Of a DNA stretch of 64,000 bases, positions 56,697 through 64,000 are shown piece by piece (position 1 is the stretch's first letter; the number at the start of each line of letters is the position of its first letter). The position numbers and the translations under genes are program-made. This DNA is from Planctomycetota bacterium (GTDB lineage Bacteria > Planctomycetota > PLA2). A model generated the notes under the pieces. It was not told the origin of the DNA. It saw nothing but the letters and a program-made list of their open reading frames with translations, and did no database searches. The stretch is taken from the NCBI GenBank assembly GCA_021776735.1, contig JAJFFH010000051.1, positions 186,001-250,000 of the forward strand. Direction: 5' to 3'.

Positions 56697-57893
56697 CTAC
56701 CGGTTTTTGGTCCGCAGCGTCTTGACCGCCGCGACAAACAGGTCCGCAGCGCGCTCGATCTCGTCCTCGGTCGTGAAGCGGCCGATCCCGAACCGAATCG
56801 CGCCCGCGGCCCGCGCACCGCCGATCCGGCACGCCCGCAGCGTCCGGGAGGGCTCGATCCGCCCCGACGAACACGCCGCACCGGCCGACACGGACACGTC
56901 GGGCACGGCCATCATCAGGGTCTGGCTGTCCACGCCCAAAAACGACACATGCAGGTTTCCGGGGAGCCGCGCCTCGGGATGCCCGTTCAGGACCATGTCG
57001 TCGAGTTCCGTGGTCAGCCGCTCCCACAGCCGCCCGCGCAGGCGCAACGCATGCGCGGCGTCCTTGTGCTGCTCGATACGGCAGAGCTCGCACGCCATGC
57101 CGAGCCCGACGATCCCGGGCACGTTGAGCGTGCCCGGCCGGATGCCGCGCTCCTGCCCGCCGCCGTGAAACAGCGGCGCGAGCGTCACCTCGGGGTCGCG
57201 CCGCCGGACGTAGAGCGCGCCCGCGCCCTGGGGTCCGTGAATCTTGTGCCCGGTGATCGAGGCGAGGTGCACATGATCCGCGCGCACGTCGAACGCGATC
57301 TTGCCGATCCCCTGGGTCGCGTCGGTGTGCAGCCATGCGCCCGCGTGTTCGCAGAGCTGTCCGATTTCGCGGATGGGCTGAATCACGCCGATCTCGTTGT
57401 TGGCGAGCATCACCGAAACCAAGGCAATGGGGGGGGCGGGGGCGGGCGCATCGCAGGCATCGCCGTCCGTCGGCTTTTTCCCCAATTCTTCTCGCACCGA
57501 CCCGGGATCGATCTGCCCGAGGTCATCGACCGGGAGCCAGCGCACGGTTCGCCCGGTCGCGGCGAGGTGCTCCATGGTGTCGTGGATCGCCGGATGCTCC
57601 ATGGGCGACGCGATCAACGTGCCCTCCCGGACCCCGGCGACCCCCTTGAGCGCCAGGTTGTTCGACTCGGTGGCGCCGGACGTGAAGATTATCTCGCGCG
57701 GTTCGGCGTGAAGCATCGCCGCCACCTGCTTGCGGGCGATCTCGACTGCTTCCTCGGCCTGCCAGCCGTGGGCGTGGGTGCGGCTGGAGGCGTTGCCGTA
57801 CCGATCCTCCAGGAACGGCCGCATCGCGGCGAAAACACGGGGATCCACCGGAGTGGTGGCGTTATTGTCGAGATAAACGCAATGGCCGGGCAC
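56697..57893 (-). CDS. Cysteine desulfurase NifS/IscS family
   Basis: A 398-residue PLP enzyme. 'VYLDNNATTPVDPRVFAAM' opens it; the PLP-binding 'TSGATESNNLALKG', 'HPAIHDTMEHL', the Schiff-base Lys in 'SITGHKIHGPQG' and the catalytic Cys in 'SAGAACSSGRIEPSRTL' are present. A motif-encoded insertion 'KKPTDGDACDAPAPAPP' lies after 'VREELG'. It mobilises sulfur from cysteine for Fe-S assembly and could supply selenium for selenophosphate. Divergent from the IscA-like gene 21 bases away. Confidence 0.92.
   Translation of the reverse strand: MPGHCVYLDNNATTPVDPRVFAAMRPFLEDRYGNASSRTHAHGWQAEEAVEIARKQVAAMLHAEPREIIFTSGATESNNLALKGVAGVREGTLIASPMEHPAIHDTMEHLAATGRTVRWLPVDDLGQIDPGSVREELGKKPTDGDACDAPAPAPPIALVSVMLANNEIGVIQPIREIGQLCEHAGAWLHTDATQGIGKIAFDVRADHVHLASITGHKIHGPQGAGALYVRRRDPEVTLAPLFHGGGQERGIRPGTLNVPGIVGLGMACELCRIEQHKDAAHALRLRGRLWERLTTELDDMVLNGHPEARLPGNLHVSFLGVDSQTLMMAVPDVSVSAGAACSSGRIEPSRTLRACRIGGARAAGAIRFGIGRFTTEDEIERAADLFVAAVKTLRTKNR
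57456..57475 (-). repeat. Interspersed motif, copy 23
   Basis: GGCATCGCCGTCCGTCGGCT then TTTTT; sense in the desulfurase gene, encoding PTDGDA in a surface insertion. Confidence 0.88.
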
Positions 57894-57914
57894 GGTGGTA
57901 TTCTAAAGAGCATC

Positions 57915-58250
57915 ATGCCGAGCATCACGATCAGCGAGAAAGCGGCCGAAAAAGGCGTCGCGATGGTTTCAGGTCAGGCCGCGGAGATGGCCGAGCCGGG
58001 GCTGCGTGTGCGTGTTGTCGGCGGTGGTTGCTCCGGAATGATGTACAAGATGGAGTTCCACGACGGCGCGACCGACGGCGACGAGACGTTCGAACTTGGT
58101 GGTTTTAGGGTCTACATCGACAAGAAGTCGCTGTTTTTCCTGAACGGCTCGGAACTCGACTACAACGATGGCCTCACCGGCGCGGGGTTCAAGTTCCAGA
58201 ACCCCAACGTTACGGGTACGTGCGGCTGCGGCGAGTCCTTTAACGTCTGA
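57915..58250 (+). CDS. A-type Fe-S carrier (IscA/ErpA/HesB family)
   Basis: A 111-residue protein with the three conserved cysteines in 'RVVGGGCSGMMYKMEF' and 'NPNVTGTCGCGESFNV' (C..C-x-C), and 'FRVYIDKKSLFFLNGSELDY'. It inserts Fe-S clusters into target proteins, and pairs logically with the divergent desulfurase and the nuo genes downstream. Confidence 0.92.
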   Translation: MPSITISEKAAEKGVAMVSGQAAEMAEPGLRVRVVGGGCSGMMYKMEFHDGATDGDETFELGGFRVYIDKKSLFFLNGSELDYNDGLTGAGFKFQNPNVTGTCGCGESFNV

Positions 58251-58277
58251 CAAGAATCGCCTGCGGCGAGCAGCCTT

Positions 58278-58297
58278 AGCGTACGGACGGCGATGCC
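58278..58297 (+). repeat. Interspersed motif, copy 24
   Basis: AGCGTACGGACGGCGATGCC, between the IscA-like gene and nuoB. Confidence 0.88.
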
Positions 58298-58313
58298 CCT
58301 GCAAGGCCCGTAC

Positions 58314-58344
58314 TAGCGAAAGGCACCCATGGCGATTTTCGCTA
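58314..58344. terminator. Hairpin between convergent IscA-like and nuoB genes
   Basis: TAGCGAAA (58314-58321) pairs with TTTCGCTA (58337-58344) across 15 bases; the right arm includes the stop codon of the minus-strand nuoB. Confidence 0.6.
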
Positions 58345-58875
58345 GGCGATCGCGTCCTTGAGCTGCGCTACCACCTCAGCCCCGTGCTGTTCTTCGCTGA
58401 TCTGGTCCTGGAGGGTCATCAGCCCCTTGAGCACCGCTTCCGGGCGCGGGGGGCAACCGGAGATGTAGAGGTCGACCGGGACGACTTCGTCGATGCCCTG
58501 GACGACCGGGTACGAGCGGAACATGCCGCCCGACGAGGCGCAGGCGCCCATCGAGATGCACCACTTCGGCTCCGACATCTGGTCCCAGATGCGGGTGACG
58601 ATGTCGGCCATCTTGTAGGTCATCGTGCCGGCGACGACCATCACGTCGGCCTGGCGCGGTGAGAAGCGGGCGACTTCGGCGCCGAAGCGGGCCATGTCGA
58701 AACGGGAGCAGGCCACCGCCATGAACTCGATGGCGCAGCAGCTCAGGCCCATCGGCAGCGGCCACAGGGAGTTCTTGCGGCTCCAGTTGATCAACGCATC
58801 GAGGCGTGACACGAAAAAGCCGCCTTCGGTCTGCTGCTCGGGCGCGTGGACTTCCACTGTTTTGATCGACGACAT
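58342..58875 (-). CDS. nuoB: NADH-quinone oxidoreductase subunit B (copy on the minus strand)
   Basis: A 177-residue protein from ATG 58875. All four N2 cluster cysteines are present: '[10 protein letters not shown]', '[10 protein letters not shown]' and '[10 protein letters not shown]'. It is divergent from nuoA, 151 bases away, and distinct in sequence from the nuoB inside the nuo operon, for example GACASSGG here and GACTVGGG there. It could serve an alternative complex or replace the other under some conditions. Confidence 0.92.
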   Translation of the reverse strand: MSSIKTVEVHAPEQQTEGGFFVSRLDALINWSRKNSLWPLPMGLSCCAIEFMAVACSRFDMARFGAEVARFSPRQADVMVVAGTMTYKMADIVTRIWDQMSEPKWCISMGACASSGGMFRSYPVVQGIDEVVPVDLYISGCPPRPEAVLKGLMTLQDQISEEQHGAEVVAQLKDAIA

Positions 58876-59026
58876 AACCCACCAAGTATATCGCTCGTGC
58901 GCCCGAGAACCTAACCGCGAGCTGCTCCAAACCCTTTTGCCGCACGGGTTTGGTAAAAATGGAGCGGCCATTGCCCCAATGGCATAATCCGCCCTTCCCG
59001 GGCGAAACTCCGCGGAACTTCCCTTC

Positions 59027-59524
59027 ATGCATGCGCTTGCGTCGGCCCTCTTTCAAGGCTTCGGTAACGTCCTCGTCTTCGCGGCCTTCGGCGCGATCTT
59101 TGTCTGGCTCAACCTGTTCGTGATCGGCAAGCTGCTCCTGCGGCGGCCGCACAAGCCGATCGAGGGCGACAAGGAACTCACCTACGAGTGCGGCGAACCG
59201 GCCATGGGCGACGCCTGGGTGCGGTTCGATATCCGCTTCTACACCCTGAGCCTGATCTTTTTGATCTTCGACATCGAGGTCGTGCTGCTCTTCCCGTGGG
59301 CGGTGGTCTATCACAAGTTCATCGACGCGGGTTACGGCGCCGCGGCGTTCGCGGAGTTGCTGTTTTTCCTGATTGTCCTCGGCATCGGCCTCGCCTACGT
59401 GTGGCTGCGCCGGGACCTCGAATGGACCAGCACGCGCCCGGGACGTGCGGTCTCCGACGACGTCCTGGAGGACGGCGTGGAGCATGAGCCGGAACTCGCC
59501 GCCGCGAGCCAGGAGGCCAAGTAG
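59027..59524 (+). CDS. nuoA: NADH-quinone oxidoreductase subunit A
   Basis: A 165-residue membrane protein, longer than usual at the C-terminus. It has three helices and the typical '[20 protein letters not shown]' segment plus '[20 protein letters not shown]'. The N-terminal extension ('[20 protein letters not shown]') is the first helix. The stop overlaps the GTG of the next nuoB. Confidence 0.93.
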   Translation: MHALASALFQGFGNVLVFAAFGAIFVWLNLFVIGKLLLRRPHKPIEGDKELTYECGEPAMGDAWVRFDIRFYTLSLIFLIFDIEVVLLFPWAVVYHKFIDAGYGAAAFAELLFFLIVLGIGLAYVWLRRDLEWTSTRPGRAVSDDVLEDGVEHEPELAAASQEAK

Positions 59525-60408
59525 TGGCTGCCGACAAGAGCGCGACACGCCCCGGACGGCCGGCCTACATGCCGCCGCCGGAACGCTTCGACCCCGAAGT
59601 CGAGCAGACCATCCTGCTGACCAAGGCGGAATGGCTGGTCGATTGGGGCCGCAAGTCCGCGATCTGGCCGCTCGGGTTCGGTCTCGCCTGCTGCGCGATC
59701 GAAATGATCTCGACGGCGATGACCAAGTACGACATCTCCCGCTTCGGCGCGGAGGTGTTTCGCGCGACCCCGCGCCAGGCCGACGTGATGATCGTCGCCG
59801 GCACGGTGACCCACAAGATGGCGCCGCGCGTGCGCCGGCTGTGGGACCAGATGTCGCACCCCAAGTGGGTGATCGCGATGGGGGCGTGCACGGTCGGCGG
59901 CGGCCCGTACTTCGTGCACGGCTACCACGTCGTGAAGGGGGTCGACAAGGTCGTCCCCGTCGACATCTACCTCCCGGGCTGCCCGCCGCGTCCCGAGGCG
60001 CTCCTCGAAGCGGTGATGCGCCTGCAAGAACTCATCACCTCGCGCTCCAAGCGCCTGAACGGCAAGGATCCGGGCTACACCAAGCCCGAACTCGGTTCCC
60101 GGCAGGCGGTCAAGGACGGGTTGAGCCCCGCGGAGCCGTGGCTGACCGAGAAGGCGCGCCTGCACGACATCCCCAAGGAAGAGGCCGAGAAAGAGCAGGT
60201 CAAAAAGAAGGCCGCGGCAGCCGCCAAGAAGAAAGCGGACGCCGAAGCCAAGAAGAAGGCCGAAGCTGCCGAAGCCAAGGCCCCCGCGGCCCCCCAAGAG
60301 AAGGCCCCCACGCCCCCCCAAGAGCCGGACTCGTCCACGAAGCCGGAGACCGAGCAAGAAAAGCAGACGGACGGCGATGACTCCAAGAGCGACGGAGGCG
60401 AGTCGTGA
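59524..60408 (+). CDS. nuoB: NADH-quinone oxidoreductase subunit B (operon copy, extended C-terminus)
   Basis: A 294-residue protein from GTG 59524. The core has the N2 cysteines in 'LACCAIEMI', '[10 protein letters not shown]' and '[10 protein letters not shown]'. After ~210 residues a low-complexity Ala/Lys/Glu/Pro tail follows, ending with the motif-encoded '[15 protein letters not shown]'. NuoB proteins normally end near residue 160-220, so this tail is an unusual disordered addition. The stop overlaps nuoC. Confidence 0.92.
   Translation: MAADKSATRPGRPAYMPPPERFDPEVEQTILLTKAEWLVDWGRKSAIWPLGFGLACCAIEMISTAMTKYDISRFGAEVFRATPRQADVMIVAGTVTHKMAPRVRRLWDQMSHPKWVIAMGACTVGGGPYFVHGYHVVKGVDKVVPVDIYLPGCPPRPEALLEAVMRLQELITSRSKRLNGKDPGYTKPELGSRQAVKDGLSPAEPWLTEKARLHDIPKEEAEKEQVKKKAAAAAKKKADAEAKKKAEAAEAKAPAAPQEKAPTPPQEPDSSTKPETEQEKQTDGDDSKSDGGES
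60362..60381 (+). repeat. Interspersed motif, copy 25
   Basis: AGCAGACGGACGGCGATGAC in the disordered tail of nuoB, sense, encoding QTDGDD. Confidence 0.92.
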
Positions 60409-60878
60409 GTTGGATCGCCGCCTTCACGGAAGCCTTGGGCGACGCCGCCGAGAACGTGATCGAGGAGGCGCACGACGAGGGGAACCATCCGTTCGTCCGC
60501 GTGCGCGCCGAGTCGATCGTGGAAGCGGCGCGCGCGCTGCGCGACAAGTGCGGTGCGGAGATGCTGCACCAGATATCGGGCGTCGATTACGCCGAGCACA
60601 TGGAGGTGATCTACCACTTCACGCGCGTGACCAGGGACCCCGGGTTCTTGTGCCTGAAGGTTTCGGTGCCGCGCGACAACCCGGTCGTGCCCACGCTGGC
60701 GCACGAGTGGCGCGCGGCGAACTGGACCGAGCGCGAGACGTGGGATCTCTTGGGCATCCGCTTTGATGGTCACCCGCACCACTACCGGATTCTGCTTGCC
60801 GAGGACTGGGTCGGCCACCCGCTGCGCAAGGACTACGAACCGCCCACCGAGTACCACGGAATCGACTGCACCCAGTGA
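60405..60878 (+). CDS. nuoC: NADH-quinone oxidoreductase subunit C
   Basis: A 157-residue peripheral subunit with the 30-kDa signature '[20 protein letters not shown]' and the closing '[14 protein letters not shown]'. N-terminal part shortened compared with ~200-residue relatives. NuoC and NuoD are separate proteins here. Confidence 0.92.
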   Translation: MSWIAAFTEALGDAAENVIEEAHDEGNHPFVRVRAESIVEAARALRDKCGAEMLHQISGVDYAEHMEVIYHFTRVTRDPGFLCLKVSVPRDNPVVPTLAHEWRAANWTERETWDLLGIRFDGHPHHYRILLAEDWVGHPLRKDYEPPTEYHGIDCTQ

Positions 60879-60900
60879 GTAGCACGGTGAGTAACCCCAG

Positions 60901-62121
60901 GTGAGCAACACGGTGAGCGAAACCCCCGCGGCGGCGAACCCGAACCCGAGCCAGATTCAGGGCGTTAAGCTGAGCGGCGAACGGGCCGTTCCGGTTATTC
61001 CGCGCGACATTCAGACCGATGAGTTGGTCTTCAACATGGGGCCGCAGCACCCGTCCACGCACGGCGTGTTGCGGGTCGTCTTGCGGACCGACGGCGAGGT
61101 GGTGCTCGAGGCGCAGCCGCTGATCGGCAACCTGCACCGGTCGTGCGAGAAGATCCTCGAAAACCTGACGTATGTGCAGGGGCTTCCGTACGTCGATCGG
61201 ATGGACTACCTCGGTGCCCTCAACATGGAGTTGGGGCTGGTCCTCTCGGTCGAGGAGGCGGGCGGCGTCGAGGTGCCCAAGCGCGCGCAGTACCTGCGCG
61301 TGATCATGTGCGAGCTGAACCGCGTCATCAGCCACCTGTTCGCGTCCGGCCAGTTCGGACTCGACATGGGTGCGTTCACGCCGTTTCTGTACATGTTCCG
61401 GGAGCGCGAGGAGGGTCTCAAGCTCCTCAACATGGTGACCGGCGGACGCCTGCTGTACCACTACATCCGGTATGGCGGCGTTACGCGCGACATCACTCCC
61501 GAGTGGGCCAAGCTCTGCCTGGCATGGTGCGATCGCGTTCTGGCGCACATGCCCGAGTACGACAACCTGCTCACCTGGAACAACATCTTCTTGAACCGCA
61601 GCTGCGGGGTCGCGATCCTCGACGCATCGACGTGCATGGACTTCGCGGTCACGGGACCGTGCCTGCGCGCGGCCGGCGTCAAGCGCGACCTGCGCAAGGA
61701 CATGCCGTACTCGTCCTACGAGGACTTCGACTTCGAGGTGCCCGTCGGCCCGTTCGAGAAGGGCGTCGTCGGCGACTCGTGGAACCGGTACCGCCAGCGG
61801 CTCATGGAGATCCACGAGAGCCTGAAGATCATCCGTCAGGCGATCGAGGGGCTTCCTGAGGGCGAGACCCAGCAAAAGAAGATCTCGCGCGCATGGAAGA
61901 GCCCGCCGGGCGAGGCCTACGTCGCGTCCGAGGCGCCGCGCGGGGAGATCTCGTGCTACTTCGTCTCGGACGGTGGCAAGTTCCCGTACCGCTGCCGGAT
62001 GCGCGGCCCGTCCTTTCAAAACATCGCCGTCCTGGAGCTGTGTTCAAGGGGACTGCTCATCGGTGATCTGATCGCGCTTCTGGGTTCGATCGACATCACG
62101 CTCGGGGAGGTCGATCGCTGA
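60901..62121 (+). CDS. nuoD: NADH-quinone oxidoreductase subunit D
   Basis: A 406-residue 49-kDa-type subunit forming the quinone pocket with NuoB. 'VFNMGPQHPSTHGVLRVVLR', 'EAQPLIGNLHRSCEKI', 'YVDRMDYLGALNMELG', 'PFLYMFREREEG' and 'RCRMRGPSFQNIAVLELCSR' are family blocks. A partial motif match (62020-62034) falls in the last of these and may be chance. Start GTG 60901; an upstream in-frame GTG is possible. Stop overlaps nuoH. Confidence 0.94.
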   Translation: MSNTVSETPAAANPNPSQIQGVKLSGERAVPVIPRDIQTDELVFNMGPQHPSTHGVLRVVLRTDGEVVLEAQPLIGNLHRSCEKILENLTYVQGLPYVDRMDYLGALNMELGLVLSVEEAGGVEVPKRAQYLRVIMCELNRVISHLFASGQFGLDMGAFTPFLYMFREREEGLKLLNMVTGGRLLYHYIRYGGVTRDITPEWAKLCLAWCDRVLAHMPEYDNLLTWNNIFLNRSCGVAILDASTCMDFAVTGPCLRAAGVKRDLRKDMPYSSYEDFDFEVPVGPFEKGVVGDSWNRYRQRLMEIHESLKIIRQAIEGLPEGETQQKKISRAWKSPPGEAYVASEAPRGEISCYFVSDGGKFPYRCRMRGPSFQNIAVLELCSRGLLIGDLIALLGSIDITLGEVDR

Positions 62122-63233
62122 TGCTTGCCGTTGTCGATCACGCCACCCCCTTGTCCGCGCACATCGCGAACTGGCTGGCCGCGTTCGTGGGCCTTGAGCC
62201 CATCTGGGTTTTTCACGCGGTCGGCGCGCTCGTCGTCGCCACCGGTGTTTTGGCACTCGTCGTGACTCCGGTCGGACTCGGCGGCGTGTACCTGGAGCGC
62301 AAGCTCGCGGGGCGGATTCAGAACCGGCGCGGACCCAACCGGGTCGGGCCGTACGGGCTCCTGCAGACCCTCGCGGACGGCGTCAAGCTGCTCTCGAAGG
62401 AAGACATTATTCACCGCGGTGCGGACGCGCCGCTGTTCAGGCTTGCGCCGTACATCGTCTTTTTGTCCGCGTTCGCCGGGTTTGTCGTCCTGCCGTTTTG
62501 GCCGGGCGGCGCGCCGGCCAACCTCGATGTCGGCATCTTCTACTTCCTCGCGCTGATTGGGCTCGAGACCATTGGCATCGTCATGGCCGGCTGGTCCTCG
62601 AACAACAAGTGGAGCCTGCTCGGTTCCATGCGCGAGGTCGCCCAGGTCATCAGCTACGAATTGCCCCTTGGCATTGTCGCCATGTGTCCGGTGATCGTGG
62701 CGGGCACCATGTCGCTTTCCGGCATCACCGAGGTGCAGGCCGGACCGATCTGGAAGTGGTTCGTGTTCCGCGACGGCATCTGGGCGATCGTGATGGTGCC
62801 CGCGTTCCTTGTGTTCTATGTCTCCGGTCTTGCGGCGGCCAAGCGCGCGCCGTTCGATCTTCCGGAGGCCGAATCCGAACTTATCGCCGGCTTCCACACC
62901 GAGTACTCCGGCATGCGCTTCGGCATGTTCTTCCTGCCGGAATACGCCCTGATGCTGTCGATCTCGGCCGTGACTTCGGTCCTGTTCCTGGGCGGCTACC
63001 ACGATCCGCTGGGGATGTCGGCCGAGGGCGGCTCGATGCACGGTGTGTGGTGGTGGGGCCTGATCTGGTTCTTTTCCAAGACCACGATCCTGTTCTTGTC
63101 GCAGCTCATCCTGCGTTGGACGTTGCCGCGGCTGCGGATCGACCAGGTCATGTACCTTTGCTACAAGGTTTTGCTACCCATTGCGATGGCCTGCCTCGTG
63201 GCCACCGCGTTCTTGAGGCTGTTTTTCTCATGA
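62121..63233 (+). CDS. nuoH: NADH-quinone oxidoreductase subunit H
   Basis: A 370-residue subunit with eight or so membrane helices linking the hydrophilic and membrane arms. Family motifs 'YLERKLAGRIQNRRGPNRVG', 'LLQTLADGVKLLSKED', 'FDLPEAESELIAGFHTEYSG' and 'RWTLPRLRIDQVM' are intact. It follows nuoD by overlap; nuoE, nuoF and nuoG are absent from the place between D and H. Confidence 0.95.
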   Translation: MLAVVDHATPLSAHIANWLAAFVGLEPIWVFHAVGALVVATGVLALVVTPVGLGGVYLERKLAGRIQNRRGPNRVGPYGLLQTLADGVKLLSKEDIIHRGADAPLFRLAPYIVFLSAFAGFVVLPFWPGGAPANLDVGIFYFLALIGLETIGIVMAGWSSNNKWSLLGSMREVAQVISYELPLGIVAMCPVIVAGTMSLSGITEVQAGPIWKWFVFRDGIWAIVMVPAFLVFYVSGLAAAKRAPFDLPEAESELIAGFHTEYSGMRFGMFFLPEYALMLSISAVTSVLFLGGYHDPLGMSAEGGSMHGVWWWGLIWFFSKTTILFLSQLILRWTLPRLRIDQVMYLCYKVLLPIAMACLVATAFLRLFFS

Positions 63234-63706
63234 AGAGCTTTGGCGAGTGGGCGAGCGGGATCTGGAACGGCCTGAGGACGACGTTTGTCGGCCTTTCCAT
63301 CACGATCCCCTACATTTTTCGGCGTCCGTACACGCTTCAGTACCCCGAGGAGCTGCCCGAGATTCCCGACACCGAGCGCGGGCTGCACAACTTCAAGATC
63401 GACGACTGCATCGCGTGCAGCCAGTGCGTGAAGATCTGCCCGGTCGATTGCATCCGGCTCGCCGCCGCGGGCAAGGGCAAGCTCGCGCGCATGACGCTTT
63501 TTGAGATCGACTACACGAAGTGCCTGTTTTGCGCGCTGTGCACCGAGCCGTGTCCGACGGAGTGCATCCTGATGGGACCCACGTTCGATCTCGTCGGCTA
63601 CACGCGCGACGAGGTGATCATCGACTACGCGGACCGCGACAACCCCCGGACCTTCTCCGACGGCGAGGAGATCCCCTACCCCATCACGTCGTTCGCACGA
63701 AAGTAG
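63230..63706 (+). CDS. nuoI: NADH-quinone oxidoreductase subunit I
   Basis: A 158-residue ferredoxin-like subunit with two [4Fe-4S] sets: 'CIACSQCVKICPVDC' and 'CLFCALCTEPCPTEC'. An amphipathic N-terminus would dock to the membrane. ATG 63230 overlaps the nuoH stop. Confidence 0.94.
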   Translation: MKSFGEWASGIWNGLRTTFVGLSITIPYIFRRPYTLQYPEELPEIPDTERGLHNFKIDDCIACSQCVKICPVDCIRLAAAGKGKLARMTLFEIDYTKCLFCALCTEPCPTECILMGPTFDLVGYTRDEVIIDYADRDNPRTFSDGEEIPYPITSFARK

Positions 63707-63715
63707 GGACGGCGC

Positions 63716-64000
63716 ATGGGTATTGAGGTGATCCTCTTCTGGCTGTTCGCGGCAATGTCGGTCGCCGGCGGCCTGATGGCCGTACTCTTGCCGCGCATCG
63801 TGCACGCGGTCTTCTCGCTGCTGCTCTGCTTTTTGGGCGTGACCGGAATCTATGCTCTCGCGGGCGCGGACTTCCTTGCGATCACCCAGCTCGTGGTCTA
63901 CGTCGGCGGCATTCTGGTGCTGCTCGCGTTCGGCATCCTGCTGACCGGCCGGACGGCCGCGTCCCTCGGAAAGAGCGAGGTGCGCAACCGCTGGATCGGA
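63716..64000 (+). CDS. nuoJ: NADH-quinone oxidoreductase subunit J (3' end outside window)
   Basis: The start of a hydrophobic membrane subunit ('MGIEVILFWLFAAMSVAGGL', 'FLGVTGIYALAGADFLAITQ', 'VVYVGGILVLLAFGILL'). The Tyr-Val-Gly-Gly segment is typical of NuoJ helix 3. It continues beyond 64000. Ten bases follow the nuoI stop. Confidence 0.92.
   Translation, partial: MGIEVILFWLFAAMSVAGGLMAVLLPRIVHAVFSLLLCFLGVTGIYALAGADFLAITQLVVYVGGILVLLAFGILLTGRTAASLGKSEVRNRWIG

Noticed and set aside
2380..60381. The interspersed word as parS, KOPS or a Chi site
   Set aside because: It is not palindromic and too frequent for parS; KOPS and Chi are shorter and strand-biased, whereas this word is balanced between strands in the window. 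A genome-wide strand count could still change this.
62020..62034. Additional motif copy in nuoD
   Set aside because: Only 13 core bases match and the flanks do not; kept as a possible partial copy but not counted.

Overview
The window is GC-rich, densely coded DNA from a Gram-negative-type bacterium: there are outer-membrane beta-barrels, many lipoproteins, HflK/HflC and a Nuo complex. The mix of several ECF sigma factors with membrane partners, secreted PDZ proteins, an archaemetzincin, an AmmeMemoRadiSam protein B and dispersed 'CACAGAGGACACAGAG' repeats suggests Planctomycetota or a related environmental lineage. This is inference; there is no rRNA to settle it.

Layout. 1-3.5 kb: sugar-phosphate operon (unknown gene, RidA-like, phosphohexomutase, beta-helix transferase). 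3.6-5.2 kb: a metal-type operon with a Cys-rich secreted protein, an HMA-domain lipoprotein read through two in-frame UGA codons, and a beta-barrel. 5.2-9 kb: small enzymes, an AraC regulator, hflK-hflC. 9-13.7 kb: an unknown accessory block ending in a polymorphic toxin with a probable immunity gene. 13.8-20.4 kb: dual-specificity-type phosphatase, Zn/Cd P-type ATPase, HD-GYP protein and partner. 21.5-25.1 kb: acyl-CoA dehydrogenase, enoyl-CoA hydratase, GNAT, SDR. 25.3-30.6 kb: iron locus with Fur-like boxes (porin, cytochrome c-like, feoA, feoB, small Cys-rich partner). 31-36 kb: cytochrome-like protein and two tandem ECF-sigma modules. 36.5-39.9 kb: a ClpB-like ATPase fused to a release-factor-2-like domain. 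42.7-51.2 kb: AmrB-like protein, PDZ proteins, a third ECF sigma with a membrane partner, FHA-GAF-SpoIIE phosphatase, fused E1 dehydrogenase. 51.5-55.7 kb: archaemetzincin, rhomboid, thioesterase, and a thioredoxin-like protein with an in-frame UGA in a UxxC motif. 55.9-58.3 kb: HEAT-like protein, NifS, IscA-like. 58.3-64 kb: NADH dehydrogenase genes nuoB(-), then nuoA-B-C-D-H-I-J.

Four signals stand out. (1) Two genes appear to encode selenoproteins (4071-4475 and 54279-55331). In both, an RNA hairpin with a GGU apical loop begins its loop exactly 24 nt after the (last) UGA. (2) A ~20-bp non-palindromic word, AGCARACGGACGGCGATGTC, occurs about 25 times, balanced between strands, both between and inside unrelated genes, where it mostly encodes xTDGDx. 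It behaves like a DNA-uptake-type sequence. (3) A HEAT/ClpB/RF2-like fusion has SGR where release factors have GGQ. (4) Palindromic repeat families form a ~400-bp mirror structure (16.57-16.96 kb) and a ~103-bp tandem array (21.2-21.6 kb).

No tRNA, rRNA, CRISPR array or complete insertion sequence was seen.
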